From assembly GCA_944375765.1 (NCBI GenBank), contig CALWAR010000083.1, forward strand, positions 1-64,000: a DNA stretch of 64,000 nt, given 5' to 3'. The position numbers and the translations under genes were made by a program. This DNA comes from an uncultured Mediterraneibacter sp. (GTDB lineage Bacteria; Bacillota; Clostridia; Lachnospirales; Lachnospiraceae). Within the stretch, counting starts at the first letter, position 1; every line of letters starts with the position of its first letter. A model generated the notes under the pieces. That model saw nothing but the letters and a program-made list of their open reading frames with translations. It did no database searches and had not been told where the DNA came from. Shown here in pieces: positions 1 through 8,632 of this stretch.

Positions 1-65
1 CTCTCTAAGGTTGCTGCCAAGGCTGCCGATGCAGACATCGGCAACAGAGCCGGAAAGCGGTTCTT

Positions 66-78
66 CCCCCCCCCCCCC
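66..78 (+). repeat. Homopolymer tract of 13 C
   Basis: Uninterrupted run of 13 C inside the 5' part of the sialidase reading region. The 65 bases to its left have codon-like composition in frame 1 (and are open in frame 2), whereas the sialidase runs in frame 3. A change of one or two C residues would therefore join or break the frames. It may be a slippage-prone phase switch or a sequencing/assembly length error. Confidence 0.8.
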
Positions 79-119
79 GATCGGACAATAGTCTCCCGGT
101 ATCCGTCGAATATCAGAAA

Positions 120-3100
120 GTGACCGGTGGGATTACCTCCGGAGGAACCTTTACAATTGTTTCCTCTAACAGTAATGACAGCAATTTGAGAATTGTGCAT
201 CTCACAAACGGTACCACACATTTAGACCGCTGCGGAGTCAGTAATGCAGGGGATACCCTGACACCTGCGGATTGCACAGTGTCCCAGTATACCGGCACCA
301 ACGCCCATACCTGGACGATTTCCGCTGACGGGGACGGCTATACAATCCAAAGCCAGACGGCAAACGGCGGATATATCAATATTGCTGAAAATTCTGCACA
401 GGCCGGTAGCAGTCCGCAGGTTCTGCAGATTGAAGAGAGCCGGGAAAGCGGGCTGTATACGATTAGCCGGGAAATTGAAGGCGTCCCATATTATCTGACT
501 TATGACAACGGATGGACTTCAAGCGAAACCGCATATCCGGTATATCTCTACGTAGAAACAGAGGTACAGGCGGAAATCCTGCCAAACGGCAGCAGTTCTA
601 CGGGAATTACTGCGGATCAGCCCTTTGATGCCAGGACCGGCGGGAGCACGAATTTCCGTATTCCGTCTCTGATCACTCTGGATGACGGCAGTCTGCTGGC
701 TGCTATCGACGCCCGGTGGAATCATGCGGGCGACGCCTGCGCCCTTGATACCATCCTCAGTAAATCCGAAGACGGCGGAAAAACATGGACGTACAGCTTC
801 CCTAACTATTTTAATGACAGTACGGACGCACAACATCAACATGCCACCGCTTTCATCGACCCGGCTATGATCCAGGATGATAATGGTACGATCTATCTGC
901 TGGCTGATCTGTTCCCCGGCGGCGTTGCCTTGAATACTGCGCCATATAGACCTCTCGAGGACAGCGGTTATAAGGAAATCGGCGGCGAATACCGCCTGGT
1001 ACTGTACGATTCGCCTGAGCCTGCCAGTCAGACCAGTCATACACATTATGTAGGAGACTTTGATACTGACGGTTATGCTCCTGTTATAAACGTTTCTACC
1101 GGTGGAACAGATTACTATGTAGACCAGTGGTATTATCTCTATGATAAAAACAAGGACAAACTCTACTGCGAGCAGCTGGGCAGCAGCAAATATGTACAGC
1201 AGAATGTCTTTTACTATAAGGCGTCTCTGCATGTAACGGCTGCCTCTTACCTGTGGCTGGTCACATCCAGGGACGGCGGAAAGAACTGGTCCGCGCCCGT
1301 CATGCTCAACGAACAGGTTCGTACCGGGCTTGAAAACAACGCCAGATTCTACGGCGTCGGCCCCGGCCGCGGCCTGGTGACTTCCACCGGACGGATCATC
1401 TTCCCCTGCTATACTTTTTATGATGCTGACGGCGCGAGCAGCGTAATATATTCCGATAACAACGGACAGACATGGAAGCGCAGCGAAGACCTCAGATGGC
1501 AGACTTCAGAAGCAACGGTGGTGGAAGTAGACGGAAGACTCTATATGTTTGCCCGTCATGGAGGCTATGCAGTTTCCGATGACTGGGGAGAGACATGGTC
1601 GGAGCGAAAAGATGTAACCGGAGCAAACATTCATACCAACTGCCAGATCAATGCGATCGTCTATTCCAAAATGATTGACGGCAAGCCTGCCATCCTGCTT
1701 TCCTGTCCTACCGGAAACAGTCGCTCCAATGGAATGGTCTATGTGGGTCTGGTGCAGGAAAACGGCGATATCAGTTGGGATTACGAATACTCTGTCACTG
1801 ACGGTTATTATGCTTACTCCAGCCTGACCGAACTGAAAGACGGTTCCATTGGTCTGTTATACGAGAATGCGAGCGCATCCGCACGTTATGTGAATATCCC
1901 GATCAATGCGATCGCTCCTGACGCAGCAATCAGCAATGCACGGTCTCTGGACATTCCATTGTATGGCAAGTACACCCAGACCGTCTCCAATGGTTTTGCA
2001 GGATATGACAAGATTGATACCAGTATCGTAGACATCAAGGTTGCTGACAACAGGAACGGCACTTATGCAGTAACCTATACCGGAAAGAAAGAGGGCGCGG
2101 TAACGTTTACCGAGACGTACTCAGGCTGCGAATACACGGTTACTGTGGCGCCTGAGACACTGGTTGAGGCTTCTCCCGTGGAATCCGGCAATACGAGTAC
2201 CATTGATCTGACCGGCAGTAATATCGGCGATGTCTATGTGGCAGATCCTTCTGTCGCTAAGGCAGAGATCAGAACTGTCTCCTATGCAGATGCCCTCGGC
2301 GACTGCCCGGGAAGCCTGGGGACGGACGCCAGCTATACCGGCGATGTTGTCGGATTGAGCAATGCATTGTATACATTTACCGACAGAAGCGGCAACTGGG
2401 AGATTTCCAATACCGCCAGCGATGGAACACCTGTCTATCTTAACCTTGACAACAGTGGAAGAAATCCGGGAAAAACCAGTCCCGCTGCATTTGAATTGAC
2501 GGCAGGAACCGCAGATGGCACATTCCTGTTACGCGATACTTCAGCCAATACTTATCTTTATTTCTATCGCAACGGGACTAATACCTTTGACCGATACAGC
2601 ACCAGCGGGCAATCTGCTGAAGAGATGAAGATTTACCGCCCTGCGACTGATGGGGATACATCCAGCGCCGAAATTCCCGGCTATGTCCAGGTGACAGATG
2701 CAGGGGAAATCACCGACGCCGGTCAGTATCTGATCACAGCCGCTGTGGAGGATACCTATTATGCCCTTTACCTTTCCACCAGCACCAGTGACTATTATGC
2801 GCATGTTATTAAGGTGGAACCTGCAAAAGAGTTCTCACAGCTTGTTGTCACCGGTATTGCTCCCGGCACAACAGATATCGCTGTCGGAGACGCCGTTTAT
2901 CGAATTACTGTAAACGGCTATGAGGATCCTGTGTTTGAATGGAGTGATGATTATTCTTCTTCTGCGGCTACCTTTAACCGTACAGATGGAGGTCAGGCAG
3001 CAGGGGAAAATTGTACTGTAACCAGACAGACCACTGACGCTACCTGCACTGCTGCCGGCAAAACGGTCTATACCGCTACTGTAGAATTTAACGGTCAAAC

Positions 3101-4007
3101 CTACACAGATACCAAAGAAGTGACGATACCTGCCGCCGATCATACTTATGGCGAACCCGTTTTCACCTGGTCCGGGGACTACTCCTCCTGTACCGCAGCC
3201 GTGACCTGCTCTGATTGCAGTACGTCCGCTGATTTACCCTGCCGGGTGAGCAGCCGGATCACTGACGCTACTGACACGACCGAAGGATCTATAGTTTACA
3301 CTGCAGAAGTAATTATTGATGGCGAAAGCTACAGTTCCACTGCCACCGTGACGCTCCCTGCTACAGGCGCTGATATGCCTTCCACCGATGCGCCTGCTAC
3401 AGGAGTCGATACGCCTTCCACCGATACGCCTGGAACAGGAACGGAGACGCCAGGCACAGGAACGGAAACACCAGGCACAGGCACAGAAACGCCAGGCACA
3501 GGCACAGAAACGCCTGTTACGGAAACACCTGACACGATAGACAGGAACAGCCTGCAGACACTGGCAACTTCGCTTGAGCAGTATTATAACCAGTTGAGTA
3601 ACTATACTCCGGAGACTGCCCGGGCATTCAGAGAGGCTTATGAGGAGGTGCTGAGGGTACTGGCGGATCCCAACGCAAGCCCGTCGGTAGTGAAAGGAGC
3701 ATATCTGGCTCTGCAGGAGGCGGCCAACGGCCTGGTTGCTCAGAACAGCGCCGGTACAGGCACTGGAACTGGCACAGGGACGGGCACGGGCACTGGAACT
3801 GGAACTGGCACAGGAACGGGCGGAACTGACGGAACACCTGCATCGAACACCGGACAGACGGAAAGCGGCGGCAATGCATCCGCAGGCGGGAGAGCCGTAC
3901 AGACAGGAGACGACAGCACACAGGCTGTTGCGGCAGCGGCAGCGGCGCTGCTTGCAGGCGGAACAATCGTGGCTGTGCTGATAAGCAGAAAGAAGTATCT
4001 TAAGTAA
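120..4007 (+). CDS. Cell-surface sialidase (GH33, BNR/Asp-box), 5' end uncertain
   Basis: Exo-sialidase expected to release sialic acid from host glycans at the cell surface. Counting from a GTG at 120, residues about 5-150 resemble a ricin-like carbohydrate-binding region. The propeller follows, with the FRIP arginine motif at 179-182, an Asp-Ala-Arg general-acid segment near 197, and four Asp boxes (SEDGGKTW 216, SRDGGKNW 383, SDNNGQTW 445, SDDWGETW 486). An insertion rich in Tyr (about 320-375) resembles that of clostridial NanH-type enzymes. After it come beta-rich modules, Thr-Pro-Gly repeats, a FIVAR-like helical domain (about 1141-1207), a Gly-Thr repeat and a C-terminal VQTGD motif, hydrophobic helix and KK tail typical of sortase anchoring. 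No signal peptide is in frame: the frame is closed upstream by TAA at 6-8, and a 13-C run at 66-78 suggests the true N-terminus lies in another frame upstream. Confidence 0.85.
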   Translation: MTGGITSGGTFTIVSSNSNDSNLRIVHLTNGTTHLDRCGVSNAGDTLTPADCTVSQYTGTNAHTWTISADGDGYTIQSQTANGGYINIAENSAQAGSSPQVLQIEESRESGLYTISREIEGVPYYLTYDNGWTSSETAYPVYLYVETEVQAEILPNGSSSTGITADQPFDARTGGSTNFRIPSLITLDDGSLLAAIDARWNHAGDACALDTILSKSEDGGKTWTYSFPNYFNDSTDAQHQHATAFIDPAMIQDDNGTIYLLADLFPGGVALNTAPYRPLEDSGYKEIGGEYRLVLYDSPEPASQTSHTHYVGDFDTDGYAPVINVSTGGTDYYVDQWYYLYDKNKDKLYCEQLGSSKYVQQNVFYYKASLHVTAASYLWLVTSRDGGKNWSAPVMLNEQVRTGLENNARFYGVGPGRGLVTSTGRIIFPCYTFYDADGASSVIYSDNNGQTWKRSEDLRWQTSEATVVEVDGRLYMFARHGGYAVSDDWGETWSERKDVTGANIHTNCQINAIVYSKMIDGKPAILLSCPTGNSRSNGMVYVGLVQENGDISWDYEYSVTDGYYAYSSLTELKDGSIGLLYENASASARYVNIPINAIAPDAAISNARSLDIPLYGKYTQTVSNGFAGYDKIDTSIVDIKVADNRNGTYAVTYTGKKEGAVTFTETYSGCEYTVTVAPETLVEASPVESGNTSTIDLTGSNIGDVYVADPSVAKAEIRTVSYADALGDCPGSLGTDASYTGDVVGLSNALYTFTDRSGNWEISNTASDGTPVYLNLDNSGRNPGKTSPAAFELTAGTADGTFLLRDTSANTYLYFYRNGTNTFDRYSTSGQSAEEMKIYRPATDGDTSSAEIPGYVQVTDAGEITDAGQYLITAAVEDTYYALYLSTSTSDYYAHVIKVEPAKEFSQLVVTGIAPGTTDIAVGDAVYRITVNGYEDPVFEWSDDYSSSAATFNRTDGGQAAGENCTVTRQTTDATCTAAGKTVYTATVEFNGQTYTDTKEVTIPAADHTYGEPVFTWSGDYSSCTAAVTCSDCSTSADLPCRVSSRITDATDTTEGSIVYTAEVIIDGESYSSTATVTLPATGADMPSTDAPATGVDTPSTDTPGTGTETPGTGTETPGTGTETPGTGTETPVTETPDTIDRNSLQTLATSLEQYYNQLSNYTPETARAFREAYEEVLRVLADPNASPSVVKGAYLALQEAANGLVAQNSAGTGTGTGTGTGTGTGTGTGTGTGGTDGTPASNTGQTESGGNASAGGRAVQTGDDSTQAVAAAAAALLAGGTIVAVLISRKKYLK
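3426..3509 (+). repeat. Tandem repeat, four 21-bp units (TPGTGTE) in sialidase
   Basis: Four in-frame 21-bp units encode Thr-Pro-Gly-Thr-Gly-Thr-Glu and lie between the beta-rich modules and the FIVAR-like domain. They form a Pro/Thr-rich stalk typical of wall-spanning linkers. Unit copies differ at only a few third positions, so copy number could vary by recombination without shifting the frame. Confidence 0.85.
3753..3818 (+). repeat. Gly-Thr dipeptide repeat (11 units) in sialidase
   Basis: Eleven consecutive Gly-Thr codon pairs, built from GGNACN hexamers, just before the C-terminal anchor region. This is a flexible low-complexity spacer and a likely site of length variation between strains. 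Confidence 0.8.
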
Positions 4008-4020
4008 CAGAACATTCAAA

Positions 4021-4074
4021 GAGCTTCCCACGGGACAAGATGAAAAGGTCCATGTGGGAAGCTCAGATTTTTTA
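4021..4074 (+). terminator. Rho-independent terminator of the sialidase gene
   Basis: An 11-bp perfect inverted repeat (GAGCTTCCCAC at 4021-4031, GTGGGAAGCTC at 4054-4064) with a 22-nt loop, followed by a T run at 4068-4073. It starts 13 bases after the sialidase stop codon. Confidence 0.8.
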
Positions 4075-4101
4075 TTGGAAAGATAAAATCATGTATGGAT
4101 T

Positions 4102-4131
4102 TTGTCTTTTTTTTGAATTATATGATATAAT
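4102..4131 (+). promoter_or_regulatory. Promoter of the PAP-dgt pair
   Basis: TTGTCT (4102-4107), 18-bp spacer, TATAAT (4126-4131) with an extended TG at 4123-4124. It lies 60 bases before the ATG at 4191, in AT-rich DNA after the sialidase terminator. Confidence 0.7.
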
Positions 4132-4190
4132 TACAATAATTTAGGGGAAGACGTCAATAATATCAGAATAAGAGAGATGGAGGAAAAGTT

Positions 4191-5726
4191 ATGTTAGAAA
4201 AAGTTGACCTGACAAAAAAGATCCCGAAAGAGGAATATAAAGAGAGGATGCCGGAACTTGAAGAGCGGCTGGGACGTCTGCAGAGAGAGTGCAAGGCGCT
4301 TGGGATCCCGGTGCTGATCGTGTTTGAGGGATTCGGGGCGGCGGGAAAAGGACTGCAGATCGGACGCCTCATCCAGAGCATGGATCCGCGCGGATTTGAG
4401 GTATATACCATTAAGAACGAGACGGAAGAAGAGAGGATGCATCCTTTTATGTGGAGATTCTGGACCAAAACGCCGGAGAGGGGCAGGATTTCGGTCTTTG
4501 ACGGAAGCTGGTACAGAAGAGTGCTGATAGACCGGTTCGAGAAGCGGACAAAGACAAAAGATCTCCCGGCTGCGTTCCATTCGATCAACTCTTTTGAACA
4601 GCAGCTTGCTGAGGACGGCAGCCTTATCATCAAACTGTTCCTTAACATCGACAGGAAAGAGCAGAAAAAACGGTTTGACAGACTGGCGAAGAACAAAGAG
4701 ACCGCATGGCGCGTCAGTCAGGGAGACCGGGAGAGGAACGCCCGCTACGACGAGTACGCAAAGATGATGGAGGAGATGCTCTTTAAGACGGATACAGATT
4801 ATGCGCCGTGGACGATCGTCGAGTCTATGGACCGCAGATTTGCCACGCTTAAGATCTACACGACGGTGATCAGGGCGATGGCGGCCCAGATCGGGAAAGT
4901 ACAGGGCCAGAACGCCGAAAAAGCAGCAGAGACAGACAGCGCGGCAGACGCAGGCGAGATCGAAAAGATCGCGCGCGAAGCAAACGCCCGGATGAAAGAT
5001 CTGCAGGTTTCCATCCTCTCAAAGGCAGACCTGACCCTGAGCTATACAAGGGAGGAATATAAGGAGAAGCTGGATAAGCTCCAGAAGAAGATCGAGAAGC
5101 TCCACGGGGAGCTCTACCGGAGGAGGATCCCGGTAGTCCTTGGATTCGAGGGGTGGGACGCCGGAGGAAAGGGAGGCGCGATCAAGAGGCTGACGGCAAA
5201 GATGGATGCAAGGGGCTATGTGGTGAACCCGACGGCTTCCCCGAACGACATTGAGAGAGCGCATCATTATCTGTGGAGATTCTGGAGGGCGATGCCAAAG
5301 GACGGACATGTGGCCATCTTTGACCGCACATGGTACGGGCGCGTGATGGTAGAGCGGATCGAGGGGTTCTGCACAGCAGAAGAGTGGAAAAGAGCATACA
5401 AAGAGATCAACGACATGGAGAAAGACCTGTATGATGCAGGTGCTGTCGTCATCAAGTTCTGGATGCATATTGACAAGGACGAGCAGGAGAGGCGATTTAA
5501 AGAGCGTCAGGAAAATCCGGAGAAGCAGTGGAAGATCACGGATGAGGACTGGCGCAACCGTGAGAAATGGGATCTGTATGAGGAGGCGGTAAATGAGATG
5601 CTGATGCGCACTTCGACAGACTATGCCCCGTGGGTGGTCGTCGAGGGGAACAGTAAATATTACGCCCGGGTGAAAGTGCTCAGGACTGTAGTAGAGGCGA
5701 TCGAAAAACGCCTGAAAGAGGAGTGA
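4191..5726 (+). CDS. pap: Polyphosphate:AMP phosphotransferase (two PPK2 domains)
   Basis: Transfers phosphate from inorganic polyphosphate to AMP, giving ADP. The 511-residue length is right for the tandem two-domain PPK2 class. The C-terminal domain is canonical: Walker A GWDAGGKG at 321-328, a FDRTWYGRV Walker-B region, and a lid rich in Arg. The N-terminal domain has GFGAAGKG (47-54) in place of GWDAxGKG and FDGSWYRRV in place of FDRSWYGRV, so it has lost the Walker A Asp and an Arg and may be non-catalytic. The start has a GGAGGA site at 4179-4184. The dGTPase-like gene follows after 4 bases, suggesting co-transcription in nucleotide-pool control. Confidence 0.87.
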   Translation: MLEKVDLTKKIPKEEYKERMPELEERLGRLQRECKALGIPVLIVFEGFGAAGKGLQIGRLIQSMDPRGFEVYTIKNETEEERMHPFMWRFWTKTPERGRISVFDGSWYRRVLIDRFEKRTKTKDLPAAFHSINSFEQQLAEDGSLIIKLFLNIDRKEQKKRFDRLAKNKETAWRVSQGDRERNARYDEYAKMMEEMLFKTDTDYAPWTIVESMDRRFATLKIYTTVIRAMAAQIGKVQGQNAEKAAETDSAADAGEIEKIAREANARMKDLQVSILSKADLTLSYTREEYKEKLDKLQKKIEKLHGELYRRRIPVVLGFEGWDAGGKGGAIKRLTAKMDARGYVVNPTASPNDIERAHHYLWRFWRAMPKDGHVAIFDRTWYGRVMVERIEGFCTAEEWKRAYKEINDMEKDLYDAGAVVIKFWMHIDKDEQERRFKERQENPEKQWKITDEDWRNREKWDLYEEAVNEMLMRTSTDYAPWVVVEGNSKYYARVKVLRTVVEAIEKRLKEE

Positions 5727-5730
5727 CGGT

Positions 5731-6732
5731 ATGACGATCAGAGAGCAGATGGAGGAAAGAGAAGTACAATATCTCAGCAGGTATGCAGCGCTGAGCCGTG
5801 ATACGAAAGGGAGGGCGCGCAAAGAAGCCCAGTGCGACATACGGCCGGTATTCCAGAGGGACAGGGACAGGATCCTTCACTGCAAAGCGTTCAGGAGGCT
5901 CAAACAGAAGACACAGGTGTTCCTGCTCCCCAGCGGCGACCATTACAGGACACGGCTGACGCACACACTGGAAGTCTCCCAGAACGCGCGGACGATAGCG
6001 AAAGCGCTCCGGCTGAACGAGGATCTTGTAGAAGCCATCGCCCTGGGGCACGACCTGGGCCATACGCCTTTTGGACATGCAGGCGAGAGGGCGCTTAATA
6101 CAGTCTATCATTTCTCCCATCAGAAACAAAGCCTCAGAGTGGTGGACTGCATTGAAAAGGACGGGAAAGGGCTGAACCTCACATGGGAAGTAAGAGACGG
6201 GATACTCAATCACCAGACGGCCGGACGCCCGCACACGCTTGAGGGGCAGGTTCTGAGGATCTCGGACAAACTGGCATATATTTATCATGACATGGACGAT
6301 GCGATCCGGGGAGGAATACTGACGGAAGACGATATACCGGCAGATATACGGAATATACTGGGGAACTCGTGCAAAGCGAGGCTGAACAGACTGATCCACG
6401 ACGTCATCACAAACAGTATGAACCGCCCGGAAATCTGCATGTCGCCGGCGGTGGAGAAAGCGATGGCAGATCTCAGGAAGTTCATGTTTGAGAATGTCTA
6501 CCTCAATCCGAAAGCAAAGGGGGAGGAAGACAAGGCGGTACATATGACAGAACAGCTCTTCGACTATTATATGAAACATATCGACATGCTGCCGGATCAG
6601 TTCAGGAATGCCCTGGAACATTCCGACGTCAGCAGGGAGCAGGTCGTGTGCGATTACATCGCAGGGATGACAGACTCGTATGCCGTGAAGAAATTCCAGG
6701 ATCATTTTGTGCCGAAATCATGGAAAATTTAA
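5731..6732 (+). CDS. dgt: Deoxyguanosinetriphosphate triphosphohydrolase-like HD protein
   Basis: Predicted dNTP triphosphohydrolase that removes tripolyphosphate from deoxynucleotides. The HD metal site is clear: His78 in RLTHTLEV, then HD at 107-108 inside GHDLGHTPFGH, the family signature. At 333 residues it matches the shorter dGTPase-like type (about 330-350) rather than the 500-residue E. coli enzyme. The start ATG is 4 bases after the PAP stop, and the Shine-Dalgarno sequence is the end of PAP (AGAGGAG). The two genes probably share the promoter at 4102. Confidence 0.88.
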   Translation: MTIREQMEEREVQYLSRYAALSRDTKGRARKEAQCDIRPVFQRDRDRILHCKAFRRLKQKTQVFLLPSGDHYRTRLTHTLEVSQNARTIAKALRLNEDLVEAIALGHDLGHTPFGHAGERALNTVYHFSHQKQSLRVVDCIEKDGKGLNLTWEVRDGILNHQTAGRPHTLEGQVLRISDKLAYIYHDMDDAIRGGILTEDDIPADIRNILGNSCKARLNRLIHDVITNSMNRPEICMSPAVEKAMADLRKFMFENVYLNPKAKGEEDKAVHMTEQLFDYYMKHIDMLPDQFRNALEHSDVSREQVVCDYIAGMTDSYAVKKFQDHFVPKSWKI

Positions 6733-6738
6733 AAAAAT

Positions 6739-6770
6739 AAAGGAAAGCAAAGACTTTTGTCGAATATAAT
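6739..6770 (+). promoter_or_regulatory. Promoter region of dnaG-rpoD: sigma-H-like, 0A box and -10
   Basis: Three overlapping signals. A sigma-H-like pair: AAAGGAAAG (6739-6747), 11 bases, GTCGAATAT (6759-6767). A perfect 0A-box match TTTGTCGAA at 6756-6764. A vegetative -10 TATAAT at 6765-6770 with no good -35. In Bacillus the dnaG-sigA operon has a sigma-H promoter, so the position makes sense in a sporeformer. The assignment is inferred from sequence only. Confidence 0.55.
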
Positions 6771-6799
6771 TAATAGGGTATTCTTTTTGGAGGCGGAAC

Positions 6800-8581
6800 A
6801 TGTACTATCCTGATGAACTGATTGAAGAGATAAGGGCCAGAAATGACATAGCAGATGTGATCTCCGGCTATGTCCGGCTGCAGAAGAAAGGCAGTTCCTA
6901 CTTCGGGCTGTGCCCTTTTCACAACGAAAAGACTCCCTCTTTTTCTGTCAGCAGACAGAAGCAGATGTACTATTGTTTCGGATGCGGGGCAGGCGGGAAC
7001 GTCTATACGTTCCTTATGGAATATGAGAACTTTTCTTTCACGGAGGCGGTAAAGTTCCTTGCAGACCGGGCGGGGGTCGAACTGCCCGAAGCCGAATACT
7101 CAAAAGAGGCAAAGCAAAAGGCGGATCTTCGCGCGTCGCTTCTCGAAGTAAACAAGACGGCCGCAAGATACTATTATGCGCAGCTCAGGTCTGAACGGGG
7201 AGCCAGAGCGTACGCTTATCTGAAAGACCGCCGGCTTACAGACGATACGGTCAAAGCATTCGGCCTTGGATATTCCAATGTGTTCAGCGACGATCTGTAT
7301 AAATATCTGCGCTCACAGGGATATACCGAGGAACTGATACGGCAGGCCGGACTGGTCAATACAGACGAGAAAAACGGCGTGTACGACAAGTTCTGGAACC
7401 GGGTGATCTTTCCGATCATGGATGTGAACAGCAGGGTGATCGGTTTTGGCGGCCGTGTGATGGGAGACGGGAAACCGAAGTATCTGAACTCTCCGGAGAC
7501 GCCCATCTTCGATAAGAGCCGGAACCTGTACGGACTGAACCGGGCGAGGACGTCGAGAAAGCCGTATCTTCTCCTGTGCGAGGGATACATGGATGTGATA
7601 TCGCTCCATCAGGCCGGGTTCACAAATGCGGTGGCGTCTCTGGGAACGGCGCTGACGCCCGGACATGCTTCTCTTATCAGACGGTATGCCAGTGAAGTGT
7701 ATCTTACATACGACAGCGACGACGCCGGGACAAGGGCGGCGCTCAGAGCAGTGCCGATCCTGAGAGAGGCCGGGATATCGGCAAAGGTCGTCCGCATGGA
7801 TCCCTACAAGGATCCCGACGAATTTATCAGGAACCTCGGGCCGGAGGAATATGAGAAGCGGATCCAGAGCGCCCGGAATGGTTTTATGTTCGGGCTTGAG
7901 ATGCTTGAGAAAGAATACGATATGGCGTCGCCGGAAGGGAAGACTGCTTTTTTCCGGGAGGCTGCCAGACGGCTGACGGTATTTGAGGACGAGCTGGAGC
8001 GGAACAATTACATCGAGGCTGTGGCGTCCGCGTACAGGGCAAGTCCGGACAGCCTGAGAAAACTCGTGGCGAAGACGGCGGTAAGCGCCGGGATGGCAAG
8101 GCCGACGGAGCGACCCAGGCGCTCCGGGGAGAGAAAGAAGCCCAGAGAGGACGGCGCTCTTACGGCACAGAAAGCGCTCCTTACATGGATGATCGAGGAT
8201 GAACGGCTCTACGATAAGATCAGCAGCTACATACACCCCGAAGACTTTACAGAGGGGATCTACCGGAAAGTTGCGGAACTTCTGTACGGGCAGCGCAGGG
8301 AAGGCGAACTCAACCCTGCGAGGATTCTTAATTATTTCACAGAGGAAGAAGAACACAGAGAGGCGGCTTCGCTTTTTAATACAAAGATACAGAAACTCCG
8401 GACAAAGCAGGAAGAGGAACAGGCGCTCCGGGAGATCGTCCTGCAGGTGAAAGCCCACAGCATCGACGGGCGCACGATGAGCCTGGATCCCGCCGACATG
8501 GCGGGGCTGCAGCGGCTCATGGAGGAAAAGCGAAAGCTTGAGCAACTGAGGACACTGCATATTTCTATCGATCATGGATAA
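6800..8581 (+). CDS. dnaG: DNA primase
   Basis: Makes RNA primers for replication at the fork with the replicative helicase. The N-terminal zinc ribbon uses Cys38, His41, Cys59 and Cys62 (CPFH...CFGCG). The TOPRIM core has the catalytic EGYMD at 261-265 and the second acidic cluster DSDDAG near 304. The C-terminal helicase-binding part (about 450-593) is charged and helical. Length 593 residues is usual for Firmicutes. The ATG at 6800 follows GGAGG at 6789-6793. It leads the dnaG-rpoD macromolecular-synthesis operon. Confidence 0.97.
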   Translation: MYYPDELIEEIRARNDIADVISGYVRLQKKGSSYFGLCPFHNEKTPSFSVSRQKQMYYCFGCGAGGNVYTFLMEYENFSFTEAVKFLADRAGVELPEAEYSKEAKQKADLRASLLEVNKTAARYYYAQLRSERGARAYAYLKDRRLTDDTVKAFGLGYSNVFSDDLYKYLRSQGYTEELIRQAGLVNTDEKNGVYDKFWNRVIFPIMDVNSRVIGFGGRVMGDGKPKYLNSPETPIFDKSRNLYGLNRARTSRKPYLLLCEGYMDVISLHQAGFTNAVASLGTALTPGHASLIRRYASEVYLTYDSDDAGTRAALRAVPILREAGISAKVVRMDPYKDPDEFIRNLGPEEYEKRIQSARNGFMFGLEMLEKEYDMASPEGKTAFFREAARRLTVFEDELERNNYIEAVASAYRASPDSLRKLVAKTAVSAGMARPTERPRRSGERKKPREDGALTAQKALLTWMIEDERLYDKISSYIHPEDFTEGIYRKVAELLYGQRREGELNPARILNYFTEEEEHREAASLFNTKIQKLRTKQEEEQALREIVLQVKAHSIDGRTMSLDPADMAGLQRLMEEKRKLEQLRTLHISIDHG

Positions 8582-8632
8582 AATAAAACAAGATAGCCCG
8601 CGCCTGTGCGTCGGCGAAGGAAGGATGGACAC

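Noticed and set aside
519..1232. Minus-strand open frame within the sialidase
   Set aside because: Antisense to the propeller domain with intact Asp boxes; no start signal and no recognisable protein features.
3426..3509. Possible CRISPR-like direct repeats
   Set aside because: The 21-bp units are contiguous and in frame in a coding region, with no spacers and no cas genes in the window.
3329..4015. Repetitive minus-strand frames rich in Val-Pro and Ser
   Set aside because: Mirror images of the Thr-Pro-Gly and Gly-Thr repeats on the plus strand.
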